DNA of 64,000 bases from Hyunsoonleella flava (GTDB lineage: Bacteria; Bacteroidota; Bacteroidia; Flavobacteriales; Flavobacteriaceae), in NCBI RefSeq assembly GCF_004310325.1, contig NZ_SIRT01000017.1, positions 1 to 64,000 on the forward strand, written 5' to 3'. Shown one piece after another: positions 1 through 8,195 of this stretch. Numbering within the stretch: the first letter of the stretch is position 1; each line of letters opens with the position of its first letter. A model generated the notes under the pieces. It did no database searches. It was not told where the DNA came from and saw only the letters and a list, made by a program, of their open reading frames with translations. The position numbers and the translations under genes are program-made.

Positions 1-66
1 GCTCGCATCTTTGCGGTTATACAAAGACAAACACCTTATGTGGATACATTAAGGTTCGTAGCTTAA
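1..66 (+). CDS. C-terminal end of an unidentified CDS (partial)
   Basis: Frame 1 is open from the window edge to a TAA at 64-66 and encodes 21 residues ending TLRFVA. The start lies outside the window. The open frame is short, so it may be chance, and I do not recognise the family. The following 118 bases to the stop of the next gene carry no clear feature. Confidence 0.35.
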   Translation, partial: ARIFAVIQRQTPYVDTLRFVA

Positions 67-184
67 ATTTTAACAAATTTTTTTTGGTCGAATCATAGAA
101 TACGCGGGCTATATGCAAGCTCTATTATAATGCTAGAAGATTGACTTATCGATATAATCAAGCTCTTAAATGTGATTCAACATT

Positions 185-397
185 TTAAACCCGGGTAATC
201 ACATAACCACGTCTTGTTTTTCGGTAATGGTTACCATTCCAAAAATAATAACGTTTTCCTTTTACGGTTACAATTTTGTAATGTCTAGGCGGTGTTTTTA
301 CAACGGTTACTGAAGCGGGTCTAGTTACCACTCTAGTGGCGCAAGACGATAGACTCATCATACAAATCGCAGAAAATAAAATAACAAAGGTTCTCAT
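185..397 (-). CDS. small lipoprotein, function unknown
   Basis: This 70-residue protein starts with a lipoprotein signal peptide; the lipobox is LSSC, with the acceptor cysteine at residue 19. The mature part is short, basic and aromatic, with a YYFWNGNHY stretch followed by RKTRRGY. Such Tyr/Trp/Arg-rich small lipoproteins occur in flavobacteria, but no function is known to me. It probably sits on the periplasmic face of a membrane. It appears monocistronic, separated from the thioesterase gene by 137 bp. Confidence 0.7.
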   Translation of the reverse strand: MRTFVILFSAICMMSLSSCATRVVTRPASVTVVKTPPRHYKIVTVKGKRYYFWNGNHYRKTRRGYVITRV

Positions 398-534
398 AGC
401 ATTAAGATTTTGGATTCTTTAATGTTAATAAGACTTTGGTGGAATAAAAAGGTTTAATTTAGGTATGCCAACCTTAACTTACTTCAGGTTCTATAATATG
501 AATGATACTGCAACTAGTTAAGCATGACAAAAAA

Positions 535-1050
535 CTAATCAAATAAGGCCTTAAGCTCTGTAGCGGCGCTAGGTTTTATTTTCCCAGCAAGCAGTAAACT
601 TAGTTGTTTGCGTCGTAATGCGGCATCAAATCGTTCTTTTTCAAGCTCAGTTTCTGGTATTACTTCAGGCACCGCAACAGGACGTCCCGTTTCATCCACT
701 GCAACAAAAGTGTAAATGGCTTCATTAGCTTTTGTTCTGGCTCCAGACTCTCTATCTTCCATCCAAACATCAATATAAATTTCCATGGATGTTTTAAAAG
801 CACGAGACAGTTTGGCTTCAACAGTAACTACACTGCCTAAAGGCACTGCCCTATTAAAAGCCACATGATTAACAGAAGCAGTAACCACAATACGCCTACT
901 ATGACGTCTTGCAGCAATACTTGCGGCACGATCCATTCGCGCTAAAAGTTCACCACCAAATAAGTTGTTTAAAGGATTGGTTTCACTTGGTAAAACCATA
1001 TCGGTCATTGTAGTTTTTGATTGTTCTGGAGTCTTTGCTTGCATCTTCAT
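535..1050 (-). CDS. acyl-CoA thioesterase (hotdog fold, YciA/BACH-like)
   Basis: The 171-residue protein hydrolyses acyl-CoA to free acid and CoA in the cytoplasm. The single hotdog domain covers about residues 15-140, with the family signature around NPLNNLFGGELLARMD followed by AFNRAVPLGSVV. The reading frame is open upstream to a TTG at 1065, but a TAACTTTG promoter element at 1063-1070 overlaps that codon. ATG 1050 is therefore the better start; ATG 1044 is also possible. Substrate chain length cannot be told from sequence. The C-terminal 30 residues are charged and probably helical. Confidence 0.88.
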   Translation of the reverse strand: MKMQAKTPEQSKTTMTDMVLPSETNPLNNLFGGELLARMDRAASIAARRHSRRIVVTASVNHVAFNRAVPLGSVVTVEAKLSRAFKTSMEIYIDVWMEDRESGARTKANEAIYTFVAVDETGRPVAVPEVIPETELEKERFDAALRRKQLSLLLAGKIKPSAATELKALFD

Positions 1051-1062
1051 TTTTTGATGTTG

Positions 1063-1070
1063 CAAAGTTA
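1063..1070 (-). promoter_or_regulatory. candidate -7 promoter element (thioesterase)
   Basis: On the minus strand this reads TAACTTTG, matching the Bacteroidota sigma-A -7 consensus TAnnTTTG. Transcription would begin about 5 bases downstream, giving a very short leader before ATG 1050. No clear -33 TTG partner is seen. Confidence 0.45.
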
Positions 1071-1110
1071 CATATTAAAGCAATAGCGAAAGTTGTAATT
1101 TTCTGTTAAA

Positions 1111-2046
1111 CTAGTCCAATTTTTGCACTAGTAACCACGCATCCTTATTATGCGTTTTTTTAATGTCTCTAAGCGCTTTTAAAGCATCAAGCCTACCTTC
1201 ATAACTGGCATAAACCACTTGGTGCAGACCATAACGGTTAGCACCAATTTTTCTGGCACTAAAGCCTTCAGCTTTTAACTGGGCCACTTTTTTATCGCAG
1301 TTGTCTTCAATTCTAAAAGCCCCAGCAACTATATGGTAATTTCCAGTCTGTTTGGTAACATTTAGGGTAATTGCAGGTAGCGGATTTAAACTAAACGTCG
1401 CTTTTTGAATGGTACTATCCAGTTTCTGTTTCGCTTGTGCTTCAGCTAACATATTGTGTTCCTCAATCTGGCCTACATAATATTTTGATGCCATTACACC
1501 GCCTAATGTTAACGCTATAAGGGCTACTGCAGCATATTTTAAATAACCTCTATTTTTGCGCTTTTCTGGAGTAATTACAATAGGTGCGGCTTCTTCAATT
1601 GCAGTGGCTGTTTCTTTATAAACTTCACGAGTAATTGCATTGGACTCAAACTGAGATAAACCAAAAGCATCCGTAAGATAATTTAAGTTATACGAAGGTT
1701 CAAACACTATTTTTCCTTCAGTATTAAAAATTATTTCGCCTATGTTATTAAACGTGATAGTTTCGCCTTGTGTTAAGTAAGACTTTAGGGTTTTTACACG
1801 TTTTTTAATTTTTTTTACCGCAACTTCAAAAGGTATTTTTTCAACATCCGAAATATAGCGCGCCAATAATCCATCGTTATTTTGAATTTGCTCATTAAAA
1901 GCAATTACTTTTCTGGGAGGATAAAATGAATTGGCTTCTTCATTTACGGTAGCTGATTGACGCTCTGTTAAAAATGCACCAAAGTCCGGTACAATCACAC
2001 ATTCGTATCTATATAATAAATCGCTAATAAAGGTTTCGAGTTGCAT
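1111..2046 (-). CDS. HU-CCDC81-like and SPOR domain membrane protein
   Basis: This 311-residue protein probably links the inner membrane to peptidoglycan. The N-terminal half (about 1-130) matches the paired prokaryotic HU-CCDC81 domains of Bacteroidota, with VPDFGAFLT near the start. A transmembrane segment follows at about 168-188 (KYAAVALIALTLGG). The C-terminal 80 residues form a SPOR domain (YHIVAGAFR through LVQKLD), which binds denuded glycan strands in dividing cells. It is divergent from dprA, a neighbourhood often seen in flavobacteria. A TAAATTTG element at 2051-2058 lies right before the start codon, suggesting an almost leaderless mRNA. Confidence 0.88.
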   Translation of the reverse strand: MQLETFISDLLYRYECVIVPDFGAFLTERQSATVNEEANSFYPPRKVIAFNEQIQNNDGLLARYISDVEKIPFEVAVKKIKKRVKTLKSYLTQGETITFNNIGEIIFNTEGKIVFEPSYNLNYLTDAFGLSQFESNAITREVYKETATAIEEAAPIVITPEKRKNRGYLKYAAVALIALTLGGVMASKYYVGQIEEHNMLAEAQAKQKLDSTIQKATFSLNPLPAITLNVTKQTGNYHIVAGAFRIEDNCDKKVAQLKAEGFSARKIGANRYGLHQVVYASYEGRLDALKALRDIKKTHNKDAWLLVQKLD

Positions 2047-2050
2047 AAGG

Positions 2051-2058
2051 CAAATTTA
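2051..2058 (-). promoter_or_regulatory. candidate -7 promoter element (SPOR gene)
   Basis: The minus strand reads TAAATTTG, a match to TAnnTTTG, ending 4 bases before the ATG at 2046. If real, the mRNA would be leaderless or nearly so. Confidence 0.35.
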
Positions 2059-2148
2059 AAAAATTATGGTTTTTATGAAATTTTTGGCTTAACTATTTAT
2101 TAACAATACAAAATTGTGTTTCTTGCACTTGTAATTTATTTGTTATAA

Positions 2149-3252
2149 ATGACTGAAAACGATTTGCTCTATACCCTTTCATTGCAACATGTACCTAATG
2201 TTGGCGATATTACAGCTAAACGATTGATTGCATATTGTGGTTCTGCTGAAGCTGTTTTAAAAGAAAAGAAAGCGCGCCTATTAAAAATTGATGGTATAGG
2301 AGAACAGGTGTTGCGAGGGTTGTTTGATGCTAGTCATCTATCTGCTGCAGAAGAGGAAATAGATTTTATAAATGATAACGGGATAAAAGTATCTTACTTT
2401 GAAGGTATCGATTACCCCGAACGTTTAAAACACTGTATCGATGGACCTATTTTGTTATTCCAAACAGGAAACATTAATCTAAATCAAAGGCATATTATCA
2501 GTATTGTTGGTACTCGAAAAATTACAGTAAATGGTATAGCGTTTTGCGAAAAGCTAATGGAGGCTCTTGTACCATATAATCCAATAATTGTATCAGGATT
2601 TGCCTATGGTACTGATATTACGGCGCATAAATTGGCCATAAAACATAATTTGCAAACCATTGGATGTTTAGCGCATGGACTTAACCAAATTTACCCTAAG
2701 GTTCATAAAAAATATATGGTTGATATGGAGAAAAATGGAGGGTTTTTCTCTGATTTCTGGAGTACATCAGAATTTGATAGAAAGAATTTTTTAAAGCGAA
2801 ACCGTATTATTGCCGGTGTTAGTGAAGCTACTATTGTAGTGGAATCTGCAGAAAGAGGAGGAAGTTTGGTCACCGCTGATATTGCCCATTCCTACAACCG
2901 TGATGTTTTTGCGGTGCCAGGACGTACTACTGATCAGTTTAGTATTGGTTGCAACAATCTCATTAAATACCAAAAGGCCCATATGATGACGACGCCTTTG
3001 GATGTACCCTATATTTTGGGTTGGGAACTAGAGCATACTGAAAAACCTACAGTTCAAAAGCAATTATTTGTAGAGCTTGACGATACCGAAAAGTTGATTT
3101 ATAACTATCTAAAAGAAAACGAAAAAGCAGAATTGGACATGATTGCTTTAGGATGCCATTTGCCAATTTTTAAAGCAGCAAGTATTCTTTTAAACATGGA
3201 ATTAAAAGGCGTTGTAAGGCCTTTACCAGGGAAGTTGTTTGAGGTGATTTAA
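2149..3252 (+). CDS. dprA: DNA-processing protein DprA
   Basis: DprA loads RecA onto incoming single-stranded DNA during natural transformation. The 367-residue protein has an N-terminal helix-hairpin-helix-like region (1-70). The Rossmann-type DNA_processg_A domain (about 75-285) shows GTRKIT, SGFAYGTDITAH and the ESAERGGSL/TADIA stretch. A C-terminal winged-helix (DML1-like) domain occupies about 305-367. Length is normal. The gene is divergent from the SPOR gene and convergent with trpS, with a 4-bp overlap of the two 3' ends. No other competence gene is in the window. Confidence 0.95.
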   Translation: MTENDLLYTLSLQHVPNVGDITAKRLIAYCGSAEAVLKEKKARLLKIDGIGEQVLRGLFDASHLSAAEEEIDFINDNGIKVSYFEGIDYPERLKHCIDGPILLFQTGNINLNQRHIISIVGTRKITVNGIAFCEKLMEALVPYNPIIVSGFAYGTDITAHKLAIKHNLQTIGCLAHGLNQIYPKVHKKYMVDMEKNGGFFSDFWSTSEFDRKNFLKRNRIIAGVSEATIVVESAERGGSLVTADIAHSYNRDVFAVPGRTTDQFSIGCNNLIKYQKAHMMTTPLDVPYILGWELEHTEKPTVQKQLFVELDDTEKLIYNYLKENEKAELDMIALGCHLPIFKAASILLNMELKGVVRPLPGKLFEVI

Positions 3253-4217
3253 TAACCAACCTTCTCACGAACCCTCTCTAAAACAGCATCAGCTACTTTT
3301 TTAGCTTTTTCGGCACCAACAGCTAAGGCTTTATCAATCTCATCAAGGTTATTCATATAGTAATTATAACGTTCACGAGGTTCAGCAAATTTATCAACGA
3401 TTAACTCGTATAAAGCTTGTTTTGCATGTCCATAACCATAACCTCCTTTTTCGTAATTAGCTTTCATTTCAGCAATTTGGTCTTCATTAGCCAATAAACT
3501 GTATAAGGCAAAACAGTTACAAGTTTTCCAATCTTTGGGATCTTCTAGTGGCGTGCTATCTGTCTTGATAGACATAATTTGCTTGCGTAGTTTTTTATCT
3601 GCTAGAAAAATATTGATGATATTATTTCTACTCTTACTCATTTTTTCACCATCGGTACCAGGAATGAGTTTAGTGTCTTCTTGTATCTTGCCTTCTGGTA
3701 ATACAAACGTTTCTCCTACTTGTGCATGAAAACGAGAAGCTACATCACGCGTCATTTCAATATGTTGTAGTTGGTCTTTGCCAACAGGGATAATATTAGA
3801 ATCATATAACAAAATATCAGCAGCCATTAGCATCGGATATGTAAATAAACCAGAATTTACATCTTCTAGTCTATCAGCTTTATCTTTGAAACTATGGGCA
3901 AGCGTTAACCGTTGGTATGGAAAAAAGCAACTTAAATACCAAGACAATTCTGTAACTTGAGGGATATCACTCTGTCTATAAAACACGGTTTTTTCAATAT
4001 CTAATCCAAAAGCCAACCATGTAGCAGCGGTAGAATAAGTGTTTTCTCTTAAAACTGCGGCATCTTTAATTTGTGTAAGGGTGTGCAAATTTGCAATAAA
4101 TAAAAAAGAATCGTTTTTAGGGTCTTCAGCCATTTTAATGGCGGGCATAATTGCGCCTAAAATGTTTCCTAAATGTGGTGTTCCTGTACTCTGGATGCCT
4201 GTAAGTATGCGTGCCAT
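3249..4217 (-). CDS. trpS: tryptophan--tRNA ligase
   Basis: This class I aminoacyl-tRNA synthetase charges tRNA-Trp. The 322-residue protein is the normal bacterial length. The HIGH-like motif is GTPHLGN (residues 12-18) and the KMSKS loop is GEKMSKSRNN (about 191-200). The middle section has the family signature PVGKDQLQHIEMTRD. It is monocistronic, with a TAAATTTG promoter element at 4235-4242. Its stop overlaps the stop of dprA by 4 bp on the opposite strand, and no terminator lies between them. Confidence 0.97.
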   Translation of the reverse strand: MARILTGIQSTGTPHLGNILGAIMPAIKMAEDPKNDSFLFIANLHTLTQIKDAAVLRENTYSTAATWLAFGLDIEKTVFYRQSDIPQVTELSWYLSCFFPYQRLTLAHSFKDKADRLEDVNSGLFTYPMLMAADILLYDSNIIPVGKDQLQHIEMTRDVASRFHAQVGETFVLPEGKIQEDTKLIPGTDGEKMSKSRNNIINIFLADKKLRKQIMSIKTDSTPLEDPKDWKTCNCFALYSLLANEDQIAEMKANYEKGGYGYGHAKQALYELIVDKFAEPRERYNYYMNNLDEIDKALAVGAEKAKKVADAVLERVREKVGY

Positions 4218-4234
4218 AGATTTTTGATAATGCG

Positions 4235-4242
4235 CAAATTTA
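4235..4242 (-). promoter_or_regulatory. candidate -7 promoter element (trpS)
   Basis: Reads TAAATTTG on the minus strand, 18 bases before the trpS ATG, which fits a short leader typical of this group. Confidence 0.45.
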
Positions 4243-4258
4243 CTGATAAGTTATGCAA

Positions 4259-4284
4259 TAAAAAAAGTGGCTTATGCCACTTTT
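4259..4284 (-). terminator. intrinsic terminator of the GlsB-like gene
   Basis: AAAAGTGGC pairs with GCCACTTTT around a four-base loop (4263-4284). The minus strand continues into a T run (plus-strand A run from 4259), so it stops transcription coming from the gene at 4306-4548. Confidence 0.75.
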
Positions 4285-4305
4285 AAGAAATATATGAATG
4301 GCTGG

Positions 4306-4548
4306 CTATTTTTTAAATAATCCTGCAACAAATAAAATTACCGAAGCACCAATCGCTCCTGTTAAAATATCTCCTATTATACCATCTAATAGGGAGATGC
4401 CTAATGTTGCAAATAACCAATTACCTACGATACCACCAATAATACCTAGCACTATGTTTAGCAATAACCCAAAGCCACCGCCTTTCATTAATTTACCGGC
4501 TAACCAACCAGCAATAGCACCAATTAGTAAAGAATAAAGCAATCCCAT
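4306..4548 (-). CDS. GlsB/YeaQ/YmgE family membrane protein
   Basis: An 80-residue protein with three hydrophobic, glycine-rich segments: 2-18, 27-50 and 57-78. It has the family signature GWLAGKLMKGGGFGLLLNIVLG. In Gram-positives GlsB anchors Asp23-type stress proteins at the membrane; in Gram-negatives YeaQ/YmgE are stress-induced, with unknown mechanism. The gene stands alone with its own terminator. Stress induction is inferred from the family only. Confidence 0.88.
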   Translation of the reverse strand: MGLLYSLLIGAIAGWLAGKLMKGGGFGLLLNIVLGIIGGIVGNWLFATLGISLLDGIIGDILTGAIGASVILFVAGLFKK

Positions 4549-4613
4549 GATTAATAGTTTTAAAAGTTAATATGTTTAAAGATAATTAAATTATAATAGT
4601 ATTTTTGATTGGT

Positions 4614-5351
4614 ATGAAGGTTTTAAAATATCTTTTTTGGATTGTATACCGCATTTGGTTTTACATTTTAGTAGCATTGCCTATTTTGGTATTATTTCCT
4701 ATTCTTCTTATTTCTATTTCTAAGGAATCATGGTATCCTTTCTTTTTTAAACTGGCACGAGGTTGGGCGAAATTCATCTTGATTGGTATGGGATTTCGCT
4801 ACAGTATTGAACGCGAACAAGTGCCAGAAAAAGGCAAAAGCTACATGTTTATTGCCAACCATACCTCTATGGCCGACATCATGTTGATGCTGGTTGCTGT
4901 TAAAAACCCTTTTGTATTTGTTGGTAAAAAAGAATTGGCAAAAATCCCGCTTTTTGGTTTTTTCTATAAACGCACCTGTATTTTGGTAGATAGAAGTTCG
5001 GCAAAAAGTAGGCAAGCGGTATTTTTAAGAGCACAGCGACGTTTAAAACAAGGACTGAGTATTTGTATATTTCCTGAAGGAGGTGTGCCAGAAGAGCATA
5101 TTATTTTAGATGAATTTAAAGATGGCGCATTTCGGTTGGCCATAAACCATCAAATACCGATAGTGCCACTTACCTTTGCGGATAACAAGAAACGTTTTTC
5201 TTATACGTTTTTTAGTGGAGGCCCGGGAAGAATGAGAGCTAAAATCCATAAGTTTATTCCAACAGAAGGGTTAGCTATCGACGATACTAGAAATTTAAAC
5301 GAATCTTCAAGGACTATAATTTTAAGTCAACTACAACACTACAGTAAATAA
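4614..5351 (+). CDS. lysophospholipid acyltransferase, PlsC family
   Basis: This 245-residue membrane enzyme most likely acylates 1-acyl-glycerol-3-phosphate to phosphatidate. Residues 1-30 are a hydrophobic anchor. The acyltransferase motif I is NHTSMAD (catalytic His-x4-Asp) and motif III is FPEGG. The frame can be extended to a TTG at 4605, but ATG 4614 (MKVLKYL) is the natural start. The gene is monocistronic and followed directly by a strong hairpin terminator. Substrate specificity (PlsC proper or an ornithine-lipid type) is uncertain. Confidence 0.85.
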   Translation: MKVLKYLFWIVYRIWFYILVALPILVLFPILLISISKESWYPFFFKLARGWAKFILIGMGFRYSIEREQVPEKGKSYMFIANHTSMADIMLMLVAVKNPFVFVGKKELAKIPLFGFFYKRTCILVDRSSAKSRQAVFLRAQRRLKQGLSICIFPEGGVPEEHIILDEFKDGAFRLAINHQIPIVPLTFADNKKRFSYTFFSGGPGRMRAKIHKFIPTEGLAIDDTRNLNESSRTIILSQLQHYSK

Positions 5352-5382
5352 AAAACCGCTCTTGGGGAAAGAGCGGTTTTTT
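5350..5382 (+). terminator. bidirectional intrinsic terminator
   Basis: AAAAACCGCTCTT pairs with AAGAGCGGTTTTT, with A and T runs on both sides. It lies between the convergent acyltransferase and the ECF operon. Confidence 0.85.
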
Positions 5383-5435
5383 CAAGACATCAACTTTCGA
5401 GCTTAAGGAAAGCTGACATCAATCTAACCAAAAAC

Positions 5436-7034
5436 CTAAAATTTAATTCCGAATCCGGTGTAAACCCCAATAAAGAAGGGTTGAAAATCACCAGATGTAT
5501 TTCTAAACGTATTAATTTGATATTTGAACATCGGTTCTAAATTCAAATTTATTTTTTCTGATACTTTATAATTTAAGCCCAAACCAAAGTTGGCACTATA
5601 ACTAGTATTATTAATATTATCACTACCCTCAACAGAAGTGCGTTGTCCTTCAACCATAGAAAATGCTTCATAATTATTTAAGAATAACGAACTAAATCCA
5701 CCAATAACATTAACACCAAAACGTTTTTTAGATAGCGCATATTGTAATTCTAATGGCACTTCAATAAAACCAAACGATTGATTTATACTGGTATTAGTAG
5801 TTTCAAAGTCTGCTATACTACTCGATTTAAATGTTGTAGCACTCATTATTACAACGTCATCACCAACGTTTAAAGTAGATGCATCTGCAACATTCTCGGT
5901 AACATTGCTACTTAGCGTGTTTAGTGTTCTGGCACTAACGCTAGCATTAATAGTGTTAAAGGCAACAACATCGTTGGTGTTATAACCTAAATTAACGCGG
6001 TTAACACCAGAGCGAACGGTTAGCCTATCGTTAATTGCGTAACTTGCATTAATACCAAAACTCATATTAACTTCTCCGCTTTTGGAGTTATTGGCAAATT
6101 GCTCTCCCATCGAGGAACCTTTTCCCAAACTACTAAAGTATACTGGAGCTGCATTTGGGGCAATACTCCATTTATTTACCGCTGCAACTTTTGTCTTTTC
6201 TTCTTCAAGAAGCGATTTGTTTTTGTTTATAGCATCTTCAATAGACTCTTTTTCTTCCTTGGCATCATTCTTAACAACTTGCGTCGCATTAGTTTTTTCA
6301 TTTAATTCAGTTGTTTTCTCTTTTGAATTAAGGTTATCTAATGCAATTGTTGTTTGATTTTGAGTAGAGGTTGGGTTTTCACTTATAATCTGAGATTTAA
6401 GCTTGCCTGATGCGTTCTTCTTTGTTAAATTTTCTTCTTTAGAATTGGTATTCGCAACTTCATTTTTAGGGATATGATCTTTGTAAGTGATAATTGCTGG
6501 GTTGTTATCTTTTGAAGATTTTTCTAAAGTACGCTCAACCGCTTTTTTGGTTGTCTTAATAGTTGCTACCGATGATGATTGCTTATTAGGAATGATATTC
6601 TTTTGGGTTTCTTCTACGCGATTATCCTTAGCCTTAGGTTGCATATTATTTTCTTGCGAATTTCTTTCAGTTTCAGAAGCCTCAACATCAGTGTTATCTA
6701 TCGCAACAGCACTATTTTTATCTTCAACATTTGTATTGTCATTATTTTGAAGATTGTCGTTAATGTTATTTTCAGTGTCTGTTTTTTCAGTATCCACAAT
6801 TTGCGGGGTTATATCTTGAGTAGATTCGTCACTAAAAAATGATTTACCAATAGTGAACATCAACAATAAAAGTGCGGCAACACCAGCATAACGCCACCAT
6901 ATAGGTATCACTCTACGTTTCTTCTTATTGTTAAGTTTCGATTCTATTTTATCCCAAACAGCATCATCAGGTTGTACTTCAAAATCTTTGAAGCGTTCCT
7001 GAAATAATCTATCTATATGTTTTTTATCTCCCAT
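5436..7034 (-). CDS. anti-sigma-like protein with outer-membrane beta-barrel domain
   Basis: This 532-residue protein starts with a charged cytoplasmic segment (1-46, signature VWDKIESKL) like that of Bacteroidota anti-sigma proteins. One transmembrane helix follows at about 48-67 (YAGVAALLLLMFTIGKSFF). Residues about 75-290 are a very Asn/Lys/Glu/Thr-rich linker of low complexity. The C-terminal 220 residues look like an 8-stranded PorT/OmpW-type barrel (alternating strands, FGINASYAIN, LELQYALS, ending in a terminal Phe). Its start overlaps the stop of the ECF sigma gene by one base (TAATG), so the two are translationally coupled. I infer that it holds the sigma factor and senses the envelope. 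Confidence 0.75.
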   Translation of the reverse strand: MGDKKHIDRLFQERFKDFEVQPDDAVWDKIESKLNNKKKRRVIPIWWRYAGVAALLLLMFTIGKSFFSDESTQDITPQIVDTEKTDTENNINDNLQNNDNTNVEDKNSAVAIDNTDVEASETERNSQENNMQPKAKDNRVEETQKNIIPNKQSSSVATIKTTKKAVERTLEKSSKDNNPAIITYKDHIPKNEVANTNSKEENLTKKNASGKLKSQIISENPTSTQNQTTIALDNLNSKEKTTELNEKTNATQVVKNDAKEEKESIEDAINKNKSLLEEEKTKVAAVNKWSIAPNAAPVYFSSLGKGSSMGEQFANNSKSGEVNMSFGINASYAINDRLTVRSGVNRVNLGYNTNDVVAFNTINASVSARTLNTLSSNVTENVADASTLNVGDDVVIMSATTFKSSSIADFETTNTSINQSFGFIEVPLELQYALSKKRFGVNVIGGFSSLFLNNYEAFSMVEGQRTSVEGSDNINNTSYSANFGLGLNYKVSEKINLNLEPMFKYQINTFRNTSGDFQPFFIGVYTGFGIKF

Positions 7035-7576
7035 TATAAGGATTGTAGGTTTTGCTTTTCGTTATGTTCTTCTATAGTTTGCTTCAAAATTTGTCTTGCT
7101 CTGGCTAAGTTAGATTTTGAAGTGCCTACAGTAATTTTTAGCATTTCTGCTATATCTTTATGCGAATACCCGTCAAGGGCATATAGGTTAAACACCAATC
7201 TGTACCTATCGGGTAATTCTTGTATGATTTGTAGAAGATAATCAACAGAAACTTCATCCTCGTCTACTTCAACTTCTACATCCTCTATTATATTTTCATT
7301 TATTATGTCAAAAACTTTTTCGTTTCGGTAGCGTTGTAATACAGTATTTACTGTAACTCGCCTTAACCAGCCTTCAAAAGAGCCTTTGTGCTTATACTGT
7401 TCAATTTTACTAAAAATGGTTAAAAACGCATCTTGTAAATTATCTTCTGCCTCAACGTAATTGCGCGAATACTTTAAGCATGTAGAAAATAACTTGCCCG
7501 AAAAGAGCTTATATAATTCTCCTTGTGCTTTGGTATCATTGTTTTTACATTTTTCTATGAGTTGGTTTAAACTCAA
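7034..7576 (-). CDS. RNA polymerase ECF sigma factor
   Basis: A 180-residue sigma-70 family protein with region 2 (about 22-95, including YVEAEDNLQDAFLTIF and the GWLRRVTVNT stretch) and region 4 (about 122-172, LPDRYRLVFNLYALDGYSHKDIAEML plus a helix-turn-helix). There is no region 1 or 3, as expected for ECF factors. An acidic linker (EVEVDEDEV) joins the regions. It is the second gene of a three-gene operon: lipoprotein, sigma, then the anti-sigma/barrel protein. The promoter upstream of the operon (8114-8143) looks ECF-type, so autoregulation is likely. Confidence 0.92.
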   Translation of the reverse strand: MSLNQLIEKCKNNDTKAQGELYKLFSGKLFSTCLKYSRNYVEAEDNLQDAFLTIFSKIEQYKHKGSFEGWLRRVTVNTVLQRYRNEKVFDIINENIIEDVEVEVDEDEVSVDYLLQIIQELPDRYRLVFNLYALDGYSHKDIAEMLKITVGTSKSNLARARQILKQTIEEHNEKQNLQSL

Positions 7577-7604
7577 ATGACACAGAAATTAGTTTACACT
7601 TCGT

Positions 7605-8012
7605 TTAGTTTGTTACTGGTACTTCAATCTCTAAAAATATATCCTCATCATTATCATCTTTACCCTGCCAAAATTTAAAAACATAGGAACCATTGCTTGT
7701 TACCTGAAAATTAAAGGTAGCGGTAAGCATACTGTCGGTTAAATCTTCACAATTGTTTTCCTCAAACACAGTATTTATTACAGCAACTGTTCTTTCGTTA
7801 TTTTCCTTTAAATAGTAAAAATCCCTAAATATATGGCAACTGGTCGGTCTTTCATAAGTTACCGTAATTGGGTAAACTTCTCCAATGGTAAATTCGTCTG
7901 GGATATCAACACTTTCTATAGGAAGTATTTCGAAACTAAAATCAGGTGCATCATCAACACTACATGAAAACAAAGCGGCTACAAGAAAGCTTAAAATTAA
8001 AAACTTTTTCAT
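7605..8012 (-). CDS. lipoprotein of the ECF operon
   Basis: A 135-residue lipoprotein with signal peptide MKKFLILSFLVAALFSC (acceptor Cys 17). The mature part reads as one beta-sandwich with VTYERPTSCHIF and a C-terminal YVFKFWQGKDD. I do not recognise a named domain. It ends 28 bp before the sigma gene and follows the ECF-type promoter, so it is probably co-transcribed with sigma and anti-sigma. A role in envelope sensing, or as a target of the sigma factor, is inference. Confidence 0.75.
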   Translation of the reverse strand: MKKFLILSFLVAALFSCSVDDAPDFSFEILPIESVDIPDEFTIGEVYPITVTYERPTSCHIFRDFYYLKENNERTVAVINTVFEENNCEDLTDSMLTATFNFQVTSNGSYVFKFWQGKDDNDEDIFLEIEVPVTN

Positions 8013-8046
8013 CTGCTAATCATTTATTTACTAATTGTCAGATGTG

Positions 8047-8072
8047 ATTTGTCTTAGTAAATCAAGACAAAT
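8047..8072 (-). other. 9-bp inverted repeat in the leader of the ECF operon
   Basis: ATTTGTCTT and AAGACAAAT flank an 8-base loop, between the predicted transcript start (about 8107) and the lipoprotein ATG (8012). It has no T run, so it is not a terminator. It could be a leader hairpin or an operator. Confidence 0.45.
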
Positions 8073-8113
8073 TTTCATAACAATTTCAATTTGGGTTTAA
8101 CTAATCTTTATTC

Positions 8114-8143
8114 TAAGATGCAAAATGCATTAAAAGGTTGCGT
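8114..8143 (-). promoter_or_regulatory. ECF-type promoter of the sigma operon
   Basis: On the minus strand ACGCAACCTTTT (8143-8132), a 9-base spacer and TGCATCTTA (8122-8114) appear. AAC-containing -35 and ATCTA-like -10 elements about 16 bases apart are the usual ECF promoter architecture. A second copy with the same first block and the same spacer lies at 9330-9358. The site points into the lipoprotein-sigma-antisigma operon, as expected for autoregulation. Confidence 0.6.
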
Positions 8144-8151
8144 ATAAAAGT

Positions 8152-8179
8152 AAAAAATCCCGCGTTAACGGGATTTTTT
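8152..8179 (-). terminator. intrinsic terminator of recA
   Basis: AAAAAATCCCG and CGGGATTTTTT form an 11-bp stem around a six-base loop, followed on the minus strand by the T run. It lies between the recA stop and the ECF promoter and so insulates the sigma operon. Confidence 0.8.
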
Positions 8180-8195
8180 AAAATTAATAAAGACG

